Source: an uncultured Pseudomonas sp. (GTDB lineage: Bacteria; Pseudomonadota; Gammaproteobacteria; Pseudomonadales; Pseudomonadaceae). From it: a stretch of DNA of 44,584 nucleotides. A program made the translations under genes and the position numbers. This document shows positions 26,587 through 37,993 of this stretch, in pieces. The stretch spans positions 1 through 44,584 of the forward strand of contig NZ_CAMPHN010000021.1 of the NCBI RefSeq assembly GCF_946885885.1. The letters are read 5' to 3'. How positions within the stretch are numbered: the first letter of the stretch is position 1; each line of letters begins with the position of its first letter. The notes below the pieces were generated by a model. That model saw only the letters and a program-made list of their open reading frames with translations, was not told the DNA's origin and did not search any database.

Positions 26587-29130
26587 ATGAGCGACCAGGC
26601 ACCAATCAACCACCCGAAGCAACGTGTTTTATCCCGGGGCATCGAAGGGTTCGATGCCCTGAGCGAGCTGGCGCTGGATCTGCGCTCGTCATGGAATCAT
26701 GCCACCGACCAGGTATGGCGGCAGCTGGATCCTGTGCTGTGGGAGCTGACCCATAATCCTTGGGTCGTGTTGCAGACGGTCTCGCGGGAGAAGCTCAGGA
26801 GGGATCTGGCCGATCCCGCATTCCGCAAAAACCTCGAAGAGCTGTTGCAGGCCAGGCGGGAGGCTGTGGAGATGCCTGCGTGGTTTCAGCAAAGGTATTC
26901 GCAGTCGCTGCTGGGCTGTGTTGCGTATTTCAGCATGGAGTTCATGTTGAGCGAGGCCTTGCCCATCTACTCGGGTGGGCTCGGCAATGTAGCTGGCGAT
27001 CAACTCAAGGCCGCTGGTGATTTGGGTGTGCCGATGGTAGGCATCGGTCTGCTCTACCAGCAGGGCTATTTTCATCAGGTGATCGACAAGAATGGCGCGC
27101 AACAGGCCCTCTTTCCCTATAACGATCCAGGACAGCTGCCGATCACGCCCTTGCGCCAGTCGGACGGCGAGTGGTTGCGGTTGGAAATAGCCTTGCCCGG
27201 CTATTCGGTATGGCTGCGCGCCTGGCAGGCTCAGGTCGGACGCGTGAAGCTGTATCTGCTGGACAGCAACGACGCTGCGAATTATTCCGCGCACCGCGGC
27301 ATCACCAGCGAACTCTACGGTGGCGGACCGGAATTGCGCCTCAAGCAGGAAATGCTCCTCGGCATCGGCGGTTGGCGATTGCTCGCCGCGCTCGGCGTAC
27401 AGCCCGAAGTCTGCCACCTGAACGAAGGACACGCGGCTTTCGCCGTGCTGGAGCGCGCGCGGGGCTTCATGGCAAAAACGGGCCAGCCCTTCGCTGTCGC
27501 GTTGGCCGCCACGCGAGCGGGAAACCTGTTTACTACCCACACGGCGGTGGCGGCCGGCTTCGACCGTTTTGCACCGGCCCTGGTCGAGCAATACCTCGCC
27601 GGATATGCCGCGCAGAACCTCGGTATACCGCTGCGCGATCTGTTGGCCCTGGGGCGCGAGAATCCGAATGATTCGACCGAGCCATTCAATATGGCGTATC
27701 TGGCGATCCGGGGAAGTGGGGCGGTGAATGCCGTCAGCCGTTTGCATGAAACGGTGAGCCGGCGCTTGTTCCAGCCGCTCTTTACGCGTTGGCCGGCGGC
27801 CGACGTGCCGGTCGGGCATGTGACCAATGGCGTGCATATGCCAACCTGGGATTCGGCGCCAGCCGATACCCTCTGGACGGAGGCCTGTGGCAAGGATCGC
27901 TGGCTGGGGACGACGGAAAGCCTGGAGCAGGACATTCGTCGCCTCTCGACTATCAGGCTGTGGCAATTCCGTATCGCCGCTGGCAAATCCCTCATTGAAT
28001 ACGCCCGCGAGCGTCTGTCCAGGGAGCTGGCCGCGTCCGGAGCTTCGCCCATGGAGGTCGACGGCGCGAAACGACTGTTCGACTGCAATACCCTGACCCT
28101 GGGATTTGCTCGCCGCTTTACGACCTACAAAAGGCCGAATTTACTGCTCCACGATCCGGAGCGGTTACTGCGTCTGTTGACCGATCCGCGTCGTCCGGTG
28201 CAGCTCATCATTGCGGGCAAGGCCCATCCGGCGGATCTGGCGGGGCAGGCGCTGATTCAGGAGTGGGTGCAGTTCGTTCGACGGCCGGAGGTGCGCGCTC
28301 ATGCGATCTTCCTCAGTGACTACGACATGCTGCTGACCGAACACCTAGTGCAGGGTGTGGACGTCTGGCTCAACACGCCGCGACGCCCCTGGGAAGCGAG
28401 CGGAACCAGCGGCATGAAAGTGCTGGTCAATGGCGGCATCAATCTGTCCGTATTGGATGGCTGGTGGGCCGAGGCCTACACGCCGCAAGTGGGCTGGGCG
28501 TTAGGTGATGGCCAGGAACATGACGATCCGTTTTCGGACGCCAGTGACGCCGAGGCACTCTACGATCTGCTCGAGCGCGAGGTGATCCCGGAGTTTTATA
28601 CTCGCGACGAGCAGGGGGTTCCCCAGGCCTGGGTGGCGCGCATGCGGGAAAGTATGGCGCGGCTGACGCCGCAGTTTTCTACTAACCGAACCGTGCGCGA
28701 ATACACCGAGCGCTACTACTTACCGGCCGCATCGGCCTACCGTGAGCGAGCGGCCGACGACGGTGAGATTGCCAGAGAGATAATCCGGGTACGACACGCG
28801 CTTGAGGAAAAATGGGCCGCGCTGCGTTTCGGCGAAGTCATGCTCGAGTCCGACGGCGAGCGACACCTGTTCGAGGTGCAGGCTTACCTCGATGACCTTG
28901 AGCCGACGATGGTAGCGGTCGAACTGTATGCCGACGGCGTTAACGGCGGCGGACCGGAGCGCGTGGCGATGACGCGCGTACGGCAGTTGTTGGGCGCAAC
29001 CAGCGGCTATGCCTTTCGCGCCAGCGTCCCCGCAACCCGTCCGGCGACAGACTATACGGTACGACTCATAGCGCACTGCGATGAGCTCATGGTTCCTCTG
29101 GAAGACGCCCATATCCTGTGGCAGCGGTGA
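26587..29130 (+). CDS. glgP: Alpha-glucan (glycogen) phosphorylase with DUF3417 N-terminus
   Basis: 847 residues. It releases glucose 1-phosphate from alpha-1,4-glucans. The N-terminal DUF3417 region (SELALDLRSSWNHATDQVW) marks the AlgP-like branch rather than the MalP/GlgP of E. coli. The PLP-binding lysine is K611 in GTSGMKVLVNGG; CHLNEGHAAF and GHVTNGVHMPTW are conserved catalytic loops. The ATG follows GAGGAGG. No other glycogen or trehalose gene is near, which is unusual, since these usually cluster. A gene-free spacer lies on each side, so it was probably inserted between guaA and cumA. Confidence 0.9.
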   Translation: MSDQAPINHPKQRVLSRGIEGFDALSELALDLRSSWNHATDQVWRQLDPVLWELTHNPWVVLQTVSREKLRRDLADPAFRKNLEELLQARREAVEMPAWFQQRYSQSLLGCVAYFSMEFMLSEALPIYSGGLGNVAGDQLKAAGDLGVPMVGIGLLYQQGYFHQVIDKNGAQQALFPYNDPGQLPITPLRQSDGEWLRLEIALPGYSVWLRAWQAQVGRVKLYLLDSNDAANYSAHRGITSELYGGGPELRLKQEMLLGIGGWRLLAALGVQPEVCHLNEGHAAFAVLERARGFMAKTGQPFAVALAATRAGNLFTTHTAVAAGFDRFAPALVEQYLAGYAAQNLGIPLRDLLALGRENPNDSTEPFNMAYLAIRGSGAVNAVSRLHETVSRRLFQPLFTRWPAADVPVGHVTNGVHMPTWDSAPADTLWTEACGKDRWLGTTESLEQDIRRLSTIRLWQFRIAAGKSLIEYARERLSRELAASGASPMEVDGAKRLFDCNTLTLGFARRFTTYKRPNLLLHDPERLLRLLTDPRRPVQLIIAGKAHPADLAGQALIQEWVQFVRRPEVRAHAIFLSDYDMLLTEHLVQGVDVWLNTPRRPWEASGTSGMKVLVNGGINLSVLDGWWAEAYTPQVGWALGDGQEHDDPFSDASDAEALYDLLEREVIPEFYTRDEQGVPQAWVARMRESMARLTPQFSTNRTVREYTERYYLPAASAYRERAADDGEIAREIIRVRHALEEKWAALRFGEVMLESDGERHLFEVQAYLDDLEPTMVAVELYADGVNGGGPERVAMTRVRQLLGATSGYAFRASVPATRPATDYTVRLIAHCDELMVPLEDAHILWQR

Positions 29131-29289
29131 GACGACCTCGACGCTCGGCAAGATGAGTCCGGCGCGCGGAAGGATTGCGGGCCGCACCGGAAGCGGCGCA
29201 GCCCCGGGTTCTTGCCTTGTCTGGGCAGTACTGCGACATCGAAGGGCTCGCCAGCGTGTCGTCTAAATGAGAAGATATTGCAATTGCTG

Positions 29290-29334
29290 GTCCGGATTAA
29301 ATCTGGACTGATATCTTCCCGGATTGCATCCGGG
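29290..29334. repeat. Two adjacent small palindromes before cumA
   Basis: GTCCGGATT (29290-29298) faces AATCTGGAC (29300-29308) with one G-U pair, and CCCGGAT (29318-29324) faces ATCCGGG (29328-29334). The second, in the context CCCGGATTGCATCCGGGCTA, resembles a common pseudomonad intergenic repeat. They may end the glgP transcript, but no long T-run follows. Confidence 0.55.
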
Positions 29335-29348
29335 CTACGGGAAATCTT

Positions 29349-30719
29349 ATGTCCTTTACCCGCAGGCAAGTCCTTATCGGCCTGAGTGGCCTTGGCGTGG
29401 CCGGCCTTGGCGCCGGCGGTGTGCACTACTGGCTGGGTCGCCCGGAAAACGTGGCAACTCACGACTACCAACTGATCGCCGCGCCGCTCGATCTGCAGCT
29501 GGTACCGGGGCACACCACGCCGGCCTGGGCCTATGGCGGTCAGGCGCCGGGTGTGGAATTACGCTGCCGGCAGGGCGAGCGTTTGCGCGTTCGTTTCGTC
29601 AATAAGTTGGAGGTGCCGACCACCATCCATTGGCACGGCATCCGTCTGCCGCTGGCGATGGATGGTGTGCCCTATGTGTCGCAAGCGCCGGTGTTGCCGG
29701 GGGAGTACTTCGACTACGACTTCATCACCCCGGACGCCGGCAGCTTCTGGTATCACCCGCACACGGCCAGCAGCGAGCAGTTGGGGCGTGGGCTGGTCGG
29801 TGCGTTGATCGTCGAGGAGCGCGAGCCGAGTGGCTTTGTCCACGAACGCACGCTCAACCTGAAAAGTTGGCATGTCGATGCGCAGGGTGCCTTTACCGAT
29901 TTCAGTGTGCCCCGTGAGGCGGCGCGGGGCGGTACGCCGGGGCGACTGAGCACGGTCAACGGTCAGCATGCGCCGACCCTGGAGCTGCCGGCCGGGCAGG
30001 TGGTGCGCCTGCGTATTTTGAACCTGGACAATACCCTGACCTATAGGCTCAACCTGCCGGACGCCGAGGCGCGCATCTATGCGCTGGACGGCAACCCGAT
30101 CACACCGCGTCCGCTGGGCAAGGAATACTGGCTGGGGCCGGGGATGCGCATCGAGCTGGGCCTCAAGGTGCCGGCCGCCGGGGTGGAGTTGCCGCTGCGT
30201 AACGGTCCGCTGCGGCTGGCGACTTTGCGCTCGGTCGCCAGCAGCGAAGTGGCAGGGCAATGGCCGCCGGCATTGCCAGCCAACCCGATTGCCGAGCCCG
30301 ATCTGGCCGCTGCCGAAACCTTAAGTTTCAACTTCGAGTGGGCGGGCGCGGTGTCGGTTGGGCTGGCTCAGGGTGCGGCCCATAGTTTCTGGCAGATCAA
30401 CGGTCAGGCCTGGGATATTGACGATAAGACCTGCGCCGACCGACCGATTGCCCGTTTGCAGTTGGGCAAGAGCTATATCTTCGAGCTGCGCAACCTCAGC
30501 CAGTACCAGCATCCGATTCATCTGCATGGCATGACCTTCAAGGTGCTGGATTCCAACCGTAAGAAAGTCATTCCTTATTTCACCGACACCTACCTGTTGG
30601 GCAAGAACGAGCGTGCCCGCGTCGCCCTGGTCGCCGATAATCCGGGGGTATGGATGTTCCATTGCCATGTCATCGACCATATGGAAACCGGCCTGATGGC
30701 TTCTATCGAGGTGGTCTGA
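29349..30719 (+). CDS. cumA: CumA-type multicopper oxidase
   Basis: 456 residues. The N-terminus (MSFTRRQVLIGLSGLGVAGL) has a twin-arginine motif and hydrophobic stretch, so Tat export is likely. Copper-binding motifs are complete: HWHG (H94, H96), WYHPH (H136, H138), HPIHLHGM and HCHVIDHMETGLM. The sequence is very like the CumA proteins of Pseudomonas, implicated in Mn(II) oxidation, although many CumA-bearing strains do not oxidise manganese; a copper- or phenol-oxidising role is equally possible. It is followed by tadA, as in other pseudomonads where the second gene of the pair is called cumB. Confidence 0.88.
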   Translation: MSFTRRQVLIGLSGLGVAGLGAGGVHYWLGRPENVATHDYQLIAAPLDLQLVPGHTTPAWAYGGQAPGVELRCRQGERLRVRFVNKLEVPTTIHWHGIRLPLAMDGVPYVSQAPVLPGEYFDYDFITPDAGSFWYHPHTASSEQLGRGLVGALIVEEREPSGFVHERTLNLKSWHVDAQGAFTDFSVPREAARGGTPGRLSTVNGQHAPTLELPAGQVVRLRILNLDNTLTYRLNLPDAEARIYALDGNPITPRPLGKEYWLGPGMRIELGLKVPAAGVELPLRNGPLRLATLRSVASSEVAGQWPPALPANPIAEPDLAAAETLSFNFEWAGAVSVGLAQGAAHSFWQINGQAWDIDDKTCADRPIARLQLGKSYIFELRNLSQYQHPIHLHGMTFKVLDSNRKKVIPYFTDTYLLGKNERARVALVADNPGVWMFHCHVIDHMETGLMASIEVV

Positions 30720-30763
30720 GCAGCGGCAAGAGGGGCTTTGCGGGAGGCTTGAGGCTGGGTGAG

Positions 30764-30796
30764 GGTGGATGTCGTTGTTTACATCCACCGTTTTTT
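30764..30796 (+). terminator. Terminator-like hairpin after cumA, overlapping alternative hairpins
   Basis: GGTGGATGT (30764-30772) pairs with ACATCCACC (30781-30789), followed by GTTTTTT. The 3' arm overlaps CCACCG/CGGTGG (30785-30790/30797-30802), which in turn competes with GGTGGAAAAC/GTTTTCCACC (30798-30807/30816-30825). Only one of the first two, or the second versus the third, can form at once. The sequence also resembles the GTAGGGTGGA...TCCACC repeats of pseudomonads. Confidence 0.65.
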
Positions 30797-30840
30797 CGGT
30801 GGAAAACGCTTCGCGGTTTTCCACCCTGCGGGTTTAGTTT

Positions 30841-31323
30841 ATGAAAAGAGCACAGATTATCGATCGTTCGCGTGACCAGCACTTTATGCGTGAGGCCCTG
30901 GCCCTGGCCGCCGAAGGTGCGGCCCTGGGCGAGGTGCCGGTCGGCGCCGTGCTGGTGCAGAACGGGGCGATTGTCGGTGCCGGCTTCAACTGTCCGATTT
31001 CCAGCCATGACCCCAGCGCCCATGCGGAAATGGTCGCGATTCGCGCGGCCGCTCGCGCCGTCGACAATTACCGGCTGCCCGGCAGCACCCTGTACGTGAC
31101 CCTGGAGCCGTGCAGCATGTGTGCCGGGTTGATCGTGCATGCGCGGGTGCAGCGGGTGGTCTACGGCACGACCGAGCCCAAGGCTGGGGTGGCGGTGAGT
31201 CGCGGCGATTTTTTCAATCAGGCGTTTCTCAATCACCGGGTGCTGATCGAGGGTGGGGTATTGGCCGAGGAGTGCGGGGCGGTGCTCAGTGCGTTTTTCA
31301 AGGCGCGGCGCGAGCAGCGCTAG
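30841..31323 (+). CDS. tadA: tRNA(Arg) adenosine-34 deaminase
   Basis: 160 residues. It converts A34 of tRNA-Arg(ACG) to inosine. The zinc deaminase motifs are visible: H61-A-E63 (SAHAEMVAIR), and C91 and C94 (PCSMCAG). In Pseudomonas it follows cumA and corresponds to the gene named cumB there. The ATG at 30841 has no good Shine-Dalgarno sequence; a hairpin ends 15 bases upstream. Confidence 0.94.
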   Translation: MKRAQIIDRSRDQHFMREALALAAEGAALGEVPVGAVLVQNGAIVGAGFNCPISSHDPSAHAEMVAIRAAARAVDNYRLPGSTLYVTLEPCSMCAGLIVHARVQRVVYGTTEPKAGVAVSRGDFFNQAFLNHRVLIEGGVLAEECGAVLSAFFKARREQR

Positions 31324-31381
31324 CAGGTCGTTGGCCTGCTAGTAGGCGGTTGAAGAGCCAGGCCGCATGCTGCGATGCCTT

Positions 31382-31485
31382 GTAGGAGGGGCCGGGCGGC
31401 GTTCCGGGCGAGCTTTTCACTGTATCCGCCAAGGATGATCGGGCAGCCCTGCGGGCTGCATTCGCCGCGGGGGCGCGCCTCCTAC
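31382..31485. repeat. Composite palindromic repeat between tadA and mltF
   Basis: GTAGGAGG (31382-31389) and CCTCCTAC (31478-31485) bound a GC-rich element containing the hairpin GCAGCCC-TGC-GGGCTGC (31443-31459). This fits the common GTAGGAGCGG...-type pseudomonad repeats. It lies between two convergent genes and may serve as their joint transcript end. Confidence 0.6.
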
Positions 31486-31501
31486 GATCCGAGGCCCGGC
31501 G

Positions 31502-33313
<1,812 letters not shown>

Positions 33314-36300
33314 ATGTTGATCCTGCGCGGCGCTCCCGCCCTTTCTGCTTTCCGCCACGGTAAATTGCTTGCCCAGCTGACCAGCAAAGTACCCGCTGTG
33401 ACTGGGCTGTACGCCGAGTTCGCGCATTTCGCCGAGGTTGCCGGCGTGCTTGGCGCCGATGAACAGCAGGTGTTGGCCCGTTTGCTGAAATACGGTCCGA
33501 GCGTGCCGGTGCAGGAGCCCAACGGTCGGCTGTTTCTCAGCGTGCCGCGCTTCGGCACCATCTCGCCCTGGTCGAGCAAGGCCAGCGATATCGCGCGCAA
33601 CTGCGGTTTGGCGAAGATCCAGCGCCTCGAGCGCGGTATCGCCTACTACGTCACCGGCGAGCTGAGCGAAGCCCAGGCGGAGCAGGTCGCCGAGCTGCTG
33701 CACGACCGTATGACCCAGATGGTGCTGGGCAACTTGGAAGACGCCGCGGCACTGTTCAGCCATGCGCAACCCAAGCCGCTCACCGCGATCGACGTGCTCG
33801 GCGGCGGTCGCGCCGCGCTGGAGCAGGCCAACGTCGAGCTGGGCCTGGCCTTGGCCGAAGACGAAATCGATTACCTGGTGACCAGCTTCAATGGTCTGGG
33901 GCGAAACCCTCACGACATCGAACTGATGATGTTCGCCCAGGCCAACTCCGAGCACTGCCGCCATAAGATTTTCAACGCCAGCTGGGATATCGACGGCGAA
34001 AGCCAGGAAAAATCCCTGTTCGGCATGATCAAGAACACCCACCAGATGCACAACGAAGGCGTGTTGTCCGCTTATAAGGACAACGCTTCGGTGATCGTCG
34101 GCAGTGTTGCCGGGCGCTTCTTCCCGGACCCTGAGACCCGTCAGTACGGCGCGGTACAAGAGCCCGTGCATATTCTGATGAAGGTGGAAACCCACAACCA
34201 CCCGACGGCCATCTCGCCGTTCTCCGGTGCGTCCACCGGTTCCGGTGGCGAAATTCGCGACGAAGGTGCCACTGGCCGTGGTGCCAAGCCGAAGGCGGGG
34301 CTCACCGGTTTCACCGTATCCAACCTGAACATCCCCGGTTTCGAGCAGCCCTGGGAAGTGCCGTACGGCAAGCCTGGGCGTATTGTTACCGCGCTGGACA
34401 TCATGATCGAAGGCCCGCTGGGCGGCGCCGCGTTCAACAACGAGTTCGGCCGTCCGGCCCTGACCGGCTACTTCCGCACCTTCGAACAGGCGATCCAGAC
34501 CCCGCGCGGCGAAGAAGTTCGCGGTTACCACAAGCCGATCATGCTCGCCGGCGGTATGGGCAACATTCGTGCAGATCACGTGCAGAAGGGCGAGATCACC
34601 GTGGGCGCCAAGCTGATCGTACTCGGTGGCCCGGCCATGCTGATCGGCTTGGGCGGCGGCGCCGCTTCGTCGGTCGCGACCGGTGCAAGCTCGGCTGATC
34701 TGGATTTCGCCTCGGTGCAGCGCGAGAACCCGGAAATGGAACGCCGCTGTCAGGAGGTTATCGACCGTTGCTGGCAGCTGGGCGAGCAGAACCCCATCGC
34801 CTTTATCCACGATGTTGGTGCCGGTGGTATTTCCAACGCCTTCCCGGAGCTGGTCAATGACGGTGGCCGTGGTGGCCGCTTCGAGCTGCGCAACGTGCCC
34901 AACGATGAGCCGGGCATGGCGCCGCATGAGATCTGGAGCAACGAATCCCAGGAACGTTACGTGCTGGCCGTCAGCGCCGTCGATTTCGAACGTTTCAAGG
35001 CCATCTGTGAGCGCGAGCGTTGCCCGTTTGCCGTGGTTGGCGAGGCCACCGAAGAAGCCCACCTGACTGTGACCGACAGCCATTTTGCCAACACCCCGGT
35101 GGATATGCCGCTGGAAGTGCTGCTCGGCAAGCCGCCGCGCATGCACCGTTCGGCCGCTCGCGAAGCCGAGCTGGGCGACGATTTCGACGCCGGCAGCCTG
35201 GCCCTCGACGAGGCTGTGAGCCGTGTCCTGCATCACCCGGCGGTGGCCAGCAAGAGCTTTCTGATCACCATCGGCGACCGCACCATCACCGGGCTGGTTG
35301 CCCGCGATCAGATGGTCGGGCCTTGGCAGGTGCCGGTGGCCGATTGTGCGGTCACCGCCACCAGTTTCGACGTCTACACCGGCGAAGCCATGGCCATGGG
35401 CGAGCGCACACCGCTGGCGCTGCTGGATGCCGCGGCTTCCGGGCGCATGGCGATCGGCGAAACCCTGACCAACCTGGCCGCCTCGCGGATCGACAAGATC
35501 TCCGATATCAAACTGTCCGCCAACTGGATGGCCGCCGCCGGCCACCCGGGCGAAGACGCGCGTTTGTACGAGACGGTCAAGGCGGTGGGCATGCAGCTGT
35601 GCCCGGAGCTGGGCATCTGCATCCCGGTGGGTAAGGACTCGATGTCGATGAAGACCCGTTGGCAGGAGGAGGGCGCGGAGAAGAGCGTCACCTCGCCGCT
35701 GTCGCTGATCGTCACCGGCTTCGCCCCGGTCAGCGATATCCGCAAGACCCTGACCCCGCAACTGCGCATGGATAAGGGCGAAACCGATCTGATCCTGATC
35801 GACCTGGGCCGCGGGCAGAACCGCATGGGCGCATCCATTCTCGCCCAGGTCTACGGCAAGCTCGGCAGCCAGGCGCCGGATGTCGACGACGCCGAAGACC
35901 TCAAAGCGTTTTTCGCGGTGATCCAGGGGCTGAATGCCGACGGTCGCCTGTTGGCCTATCACGACCGCTCCGACGGCGGCTTGATGACCACCGTGCTGGA
36001 AATGGCTTTCGCCGGTCACTGTGGCCTCAATCTGGCGCTCGATTCGCTGGCCGCGAGCCGCGAGGAGCTGGCGGCGGTGTTGTTCAACGAAGAGTTGGGT
36101 GCGGTGATTCAGGTGCACCAGGATGCCACCGCCGAAGTGCTGTCGCAGTTCAGTGCGGCCGGCCTCGATTGCGTGGCCGTGATCGGCCAGCCGGTGAACA
36201 ACGATGAAGTGACGATTCGCTTCAACGATCAGCCGGTGTTCAGCGGTCAGCGTCGTTTGCTGCATCGCGAGTGGGCGCAAACCAGCTACCAGATCCAGCG

Positions 36301-37207
36301 CCTGCGCGATAACGAGCGCTGCGCCGATCAGGAATTCGATGCGCTGCTCGAGGAAGACAACCCCGGCCTGCAGGTCACCCTGGGTTTCGATGTGAATCAG
36401 GACATTGCCGCGCCCTACATCCGTAAGGGCATTCGTCCGCAAATCGCGGTGCTGCGCGAGCAGGGCGTCAACGGCCAGGTGGAGATGGCCGCGGCCTTCG
36501 ACCGTGCGGGCTTCGCCGCCGTCGACGTGCATATGAGCGATATCCTCAGCGGGCGCGTCAGCCTCGAGACGTTCAAGGGCCTGGTCGCCTGCGGCGGCTT
36601 CTCCTACGGCGACGTGCTCGGTGCTGGCGAAGGTTGGGCCAAGTCGATTCTGTTCAACGGCCGTGCCCGCGATGGCTTCCAGGCCTTCTTCGAGCGCAAT
36701 GACAGCTTCGCCCTGGGTGTGTGCAACGGTTGCCAGATGATGAGCAATCTGCACGAGCTGATTCCCGGCAGCGATTTCTGGCCGCACTTCGTGCGCAACC
36801 GCTCCGAGCAGTTCGAAGCCCGCGTGGCTATGGTGCAGATTCAGGAGTCGGCTTCGATCTTCCTGCAAGGCATGGCCGGTTCGCGCATGCCGATCGCCAT
36901 CGCCCACGGCGAAGGCCATGCCGAGTTCGAGAGCGAGGAAGCACTGCTTGAGGCCGATCTGTCCGGCTGCGTGGCCATGCGCTTTATCGACAACCACGGC
37001 AAGGTCACCGAAAACTACCCGGCCAACCCCAACGGCTCGCCGCGCGGGATCACCGGTCTGACCAGCCGCGACGGTCGCGTGACCATCATGATGCCGCACC
37101 CGGAGCGGGTGTTCCGCGCCGTGCAGAACTCCTGGAAGCCTGACGATTGGCAGGAAGACGCCGGCTGGATGCGCATGTTCCGCAATGCCCGGGTGTGGGT
37201 GGATTAA
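33314..37207 (+). CDS. purL: Phosphoribosylformylglycinamidine synthase
   Basis: 1297 residues, full length for the large single-chain PurL of gammaproteobacteria. It makes FGAM from FGAR, glutamine and ATP in purine synthesis. The N-terminal domain, FGAM-synthase core ([25 protein letters not shown]) and C-terminal glutamine amidotransferase are in order; the last has the nucleophile in GVCNGCQMM and the closing [13 protein letters not shown] at 33314. Confidence 0.97.
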   Translation: MLILRGAPALSAFRHGKLLAQLTSKVPAVTGLYAEFAHFAEVAGVLGADEQQVLARLLKYGPSVPVQEPNGRLFLSVPRFGTISPWSSKASDIARNCGLAKIQRLERGIAYYVTGELSEAQAEQVAELLHDRMTQMVLGNLEDAAALFSHAQPKPLTAIDVLGGGRAALEQANVELGLALAEDEIDYLVTSFNGLGRNPHDIELMMFAQANSEHCRHKIFNASWDIDGESQEKSLFGMIKNTHQMHNEGVLSAYKDNASVIVGSVAGRFFPDPETRQYGAVQEPVHILMKVETHNHPTAISPFSGASTGSGGEIRDEGATGRGAKPKAGLTGFTVSNLNIPGFEQPWEVPYGKPGRIVTALDIMIEGPLGGAAFNNEFGRPALTGYFRTFEQAIQTPRGEEVRGYHKPIMLAGGMGNIRADHVQKGEITVGAKLIVLGGPAMLIGLGGGAASSVATGASSADLDFASVQRENPEMERRCQEVIDRCWQLGEQNPIAFIHDVGAGGISNAFPELVNDGGRGGRFELRNVPNDEPGMAPHEIWSNESQERYVLAVSAVDFERFKAICERERCPFAVVGEATEEAHLTVTDSHFANTPVDMPLEVLLGKPPRMHRSAAREAELGDDFDAGSLALDEAVSRVLHHPAVASKSFLITIGDRTITGLVARDQMVGPWQVPVADCAVTATSFDVYTGEAMAMGERTPLALLDAAASGRMAIGETLTNLAASRIDKISDIKLSANWMAAAGHPGEDARLYETVKAVGMQLCPELGICIPVGKDSMSMKTRWQEEGAEKSVTSPLSLIVTGFAPVSDIRKTLTPQLRMDKGETDLILIDLGRGQNRMGASILAQVYGKLGSQAPDVDDAEDLKAFFAVIQGLNADGRLLAYHDRSDGGLMTTVLEMAFAGHCGLNLALDSLAASREELAAVLFNEELGAVIQVHQDATAEVLSQFSAAGLDCVAVIGQPVNNDEVTIRFNDQPVFSGQRRLLHREWAQTSYQIQRLRDNERCADQEFDALLEEDNPGLQVTLGFDVNQDIAAPYIRKGIRPQIAVLREQGVNGQVEMAAAFDRAGFAAVDVHMSDILSGRVSLETFKGLVACGGFSYGDVLGAGEGWAKSILFNGRARDGFQAFFERNDSFALGVCNGCQMMSNLHELIPGSDFWPHFVRNRSEQFEARVAMVQIQESASIFLQGMAGSRMPIAIAHGEGHAEFESEEALLEADLSGCVAMRFIDNHGKVTENYPANPNGSPRGITGLTSRDGRVTIMMPHPERVFRAVQNSWKPDDWQEDAGWMRMFRNARVWVD

Positions 37208-37592
37208 CCGCTGAGTCGCGGTAACAACCCTGTAGTAGGGTGGACATGGCGAAGCCTTGTCCACCGCTGCGGTCTTAATGGCGGACAAGCCTTCGGCATG
37301 TCCGCCCTACTTGCTGCCCATCTTTCCGCTTGACCGATCCCGCATAAGAACAGATAGCGCGCTATGCCGTTTGGCGGCGTTTCTGCCCTTTCGCCTGCCC
37401 GTTCGAAACTTCAACGATCCATAGCTGGTCTTTGCTGCTTAACTATTGAGTAGCGGTGCGAGTTCAGGTTTGAACGAGGGTCGAATGCTCAGGCTGTGAC
37501 CATCACCACGGTCTATGGTAGGGGCAAAGTGCCATTATGTTGTGGCATGATTGTTCGACTGTTAGTGGTCATCCCTGTCTGCGGAGATATTG
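37208..37592. other. 385-base spacer after purL with a double palindromic repeat
   Basis: The only clear structure is the repeat at 37234-37311 (separate entry). The remainder, about 37312-37580, has no coding frame of note. It probably contains the promoter of the next gene, but no reliable -35/-10 pair is recognised. Confidence 0.5.
37234..37311. repeat. Double palindromic repeat downstream of purL
   Basis: AGTAGGG (37234-37240) and CCCTACT (37305-37311) bound two hairpins: GGTGGACA/TGTCCACC (37239-37246/37258-37265) and GGCGGACA/TGTCCGCC (37280-37287/37299-37306). This tandem arrangement resembles a pair of REP-type units. It may stabilise the purL transcript or end it. Confidence 0.7.
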
Positions 37593-37910
37593 ATGTACAA
37601 GCTGTGTTTCTATGTTCCAGAGGCTCATCTGGATGAAGTCAAGAAAGCCGTCTTCGCCGCCGGTGGCGGACGTGTCGGCGCATATGACAGTTGCTGTTGG
37701 CAGGTGCTGGGGCAGGGGCAGTTCCGTCCGCTGGAGGGTAGTCAGGCGTTTATCGGTCAAATGGGCAGGGTCGAGCGGGTTGCCGAGTGGAAGGTCGAGT
37801 TGGTGGTCGCCGACGAGTTGATCCACGATGCCGTCAAGGCATTGAAAAGCAGTCATCCTTACGAAACGCCGGCTTTCCAAGTGTGGCGTTTATCGGATAT
37901 GCAGTTTTAG
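37593..37910 (+). CDS. NIF3/YqfO C-terminal-like small protein
   Basis: 105 residues. The start MYKLCFYVPEAHLDEVK and the motifs VFAAGGGRVGAYDSCCWQ, GSQAFIG and HPYETPAFQVW match the PII-like domain found inserted in NIF3/YqfO proteins, here as a stand-alone protein common in pseudomonads. Its function is not established. ATG at 37593 is preceded by CGGAGA; a TTG one codon earlier is an alternative. Confidence 0.82.
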   Translation: MYKLCFYVPEAHLDEVKKAVFAAGGGRVGAYDSCCWQVLGQGQFRPLEGSQAFIGQMGRVERVAEWKVELVVADELIHDAVKALKSSHPYETPAFQVWRLSDMQF

Positions 37911-37948
37911 GGAAAAAGCTTCAAGCGATAAGCCATAAGCTGAAATAA

Positions 37949-37984
37949 GAGCGAGGCCTGGGCGCCGCCCGGGCCGGTTCGCTC
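37949..37984. terminator. Hairpin between the convergent YqfO-like and L,D-transpeptidase genes
   Basis: GGCCTGGGC (37955-37963) pairs with GCCCGGGCC (37967-37975) with one G-U pair, inside an outer GAGCGA (37949-37954)/TCGCTC (37979-37984). It lies just downstream of both stop codons. No U-run follows in either direction, so its strength is uncertain. Confidence 0.55.
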
Positions 37985-37993
37985 GCTGCTACC

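Noticed and set aside
37543..37558. Sigma-54-like promoter TGGCATGATTGTTCGA before the YqfO-like gene
   Set aside because: The -24 half matches, but the required GC of the -12 element is CG here, so the key contact is missing.
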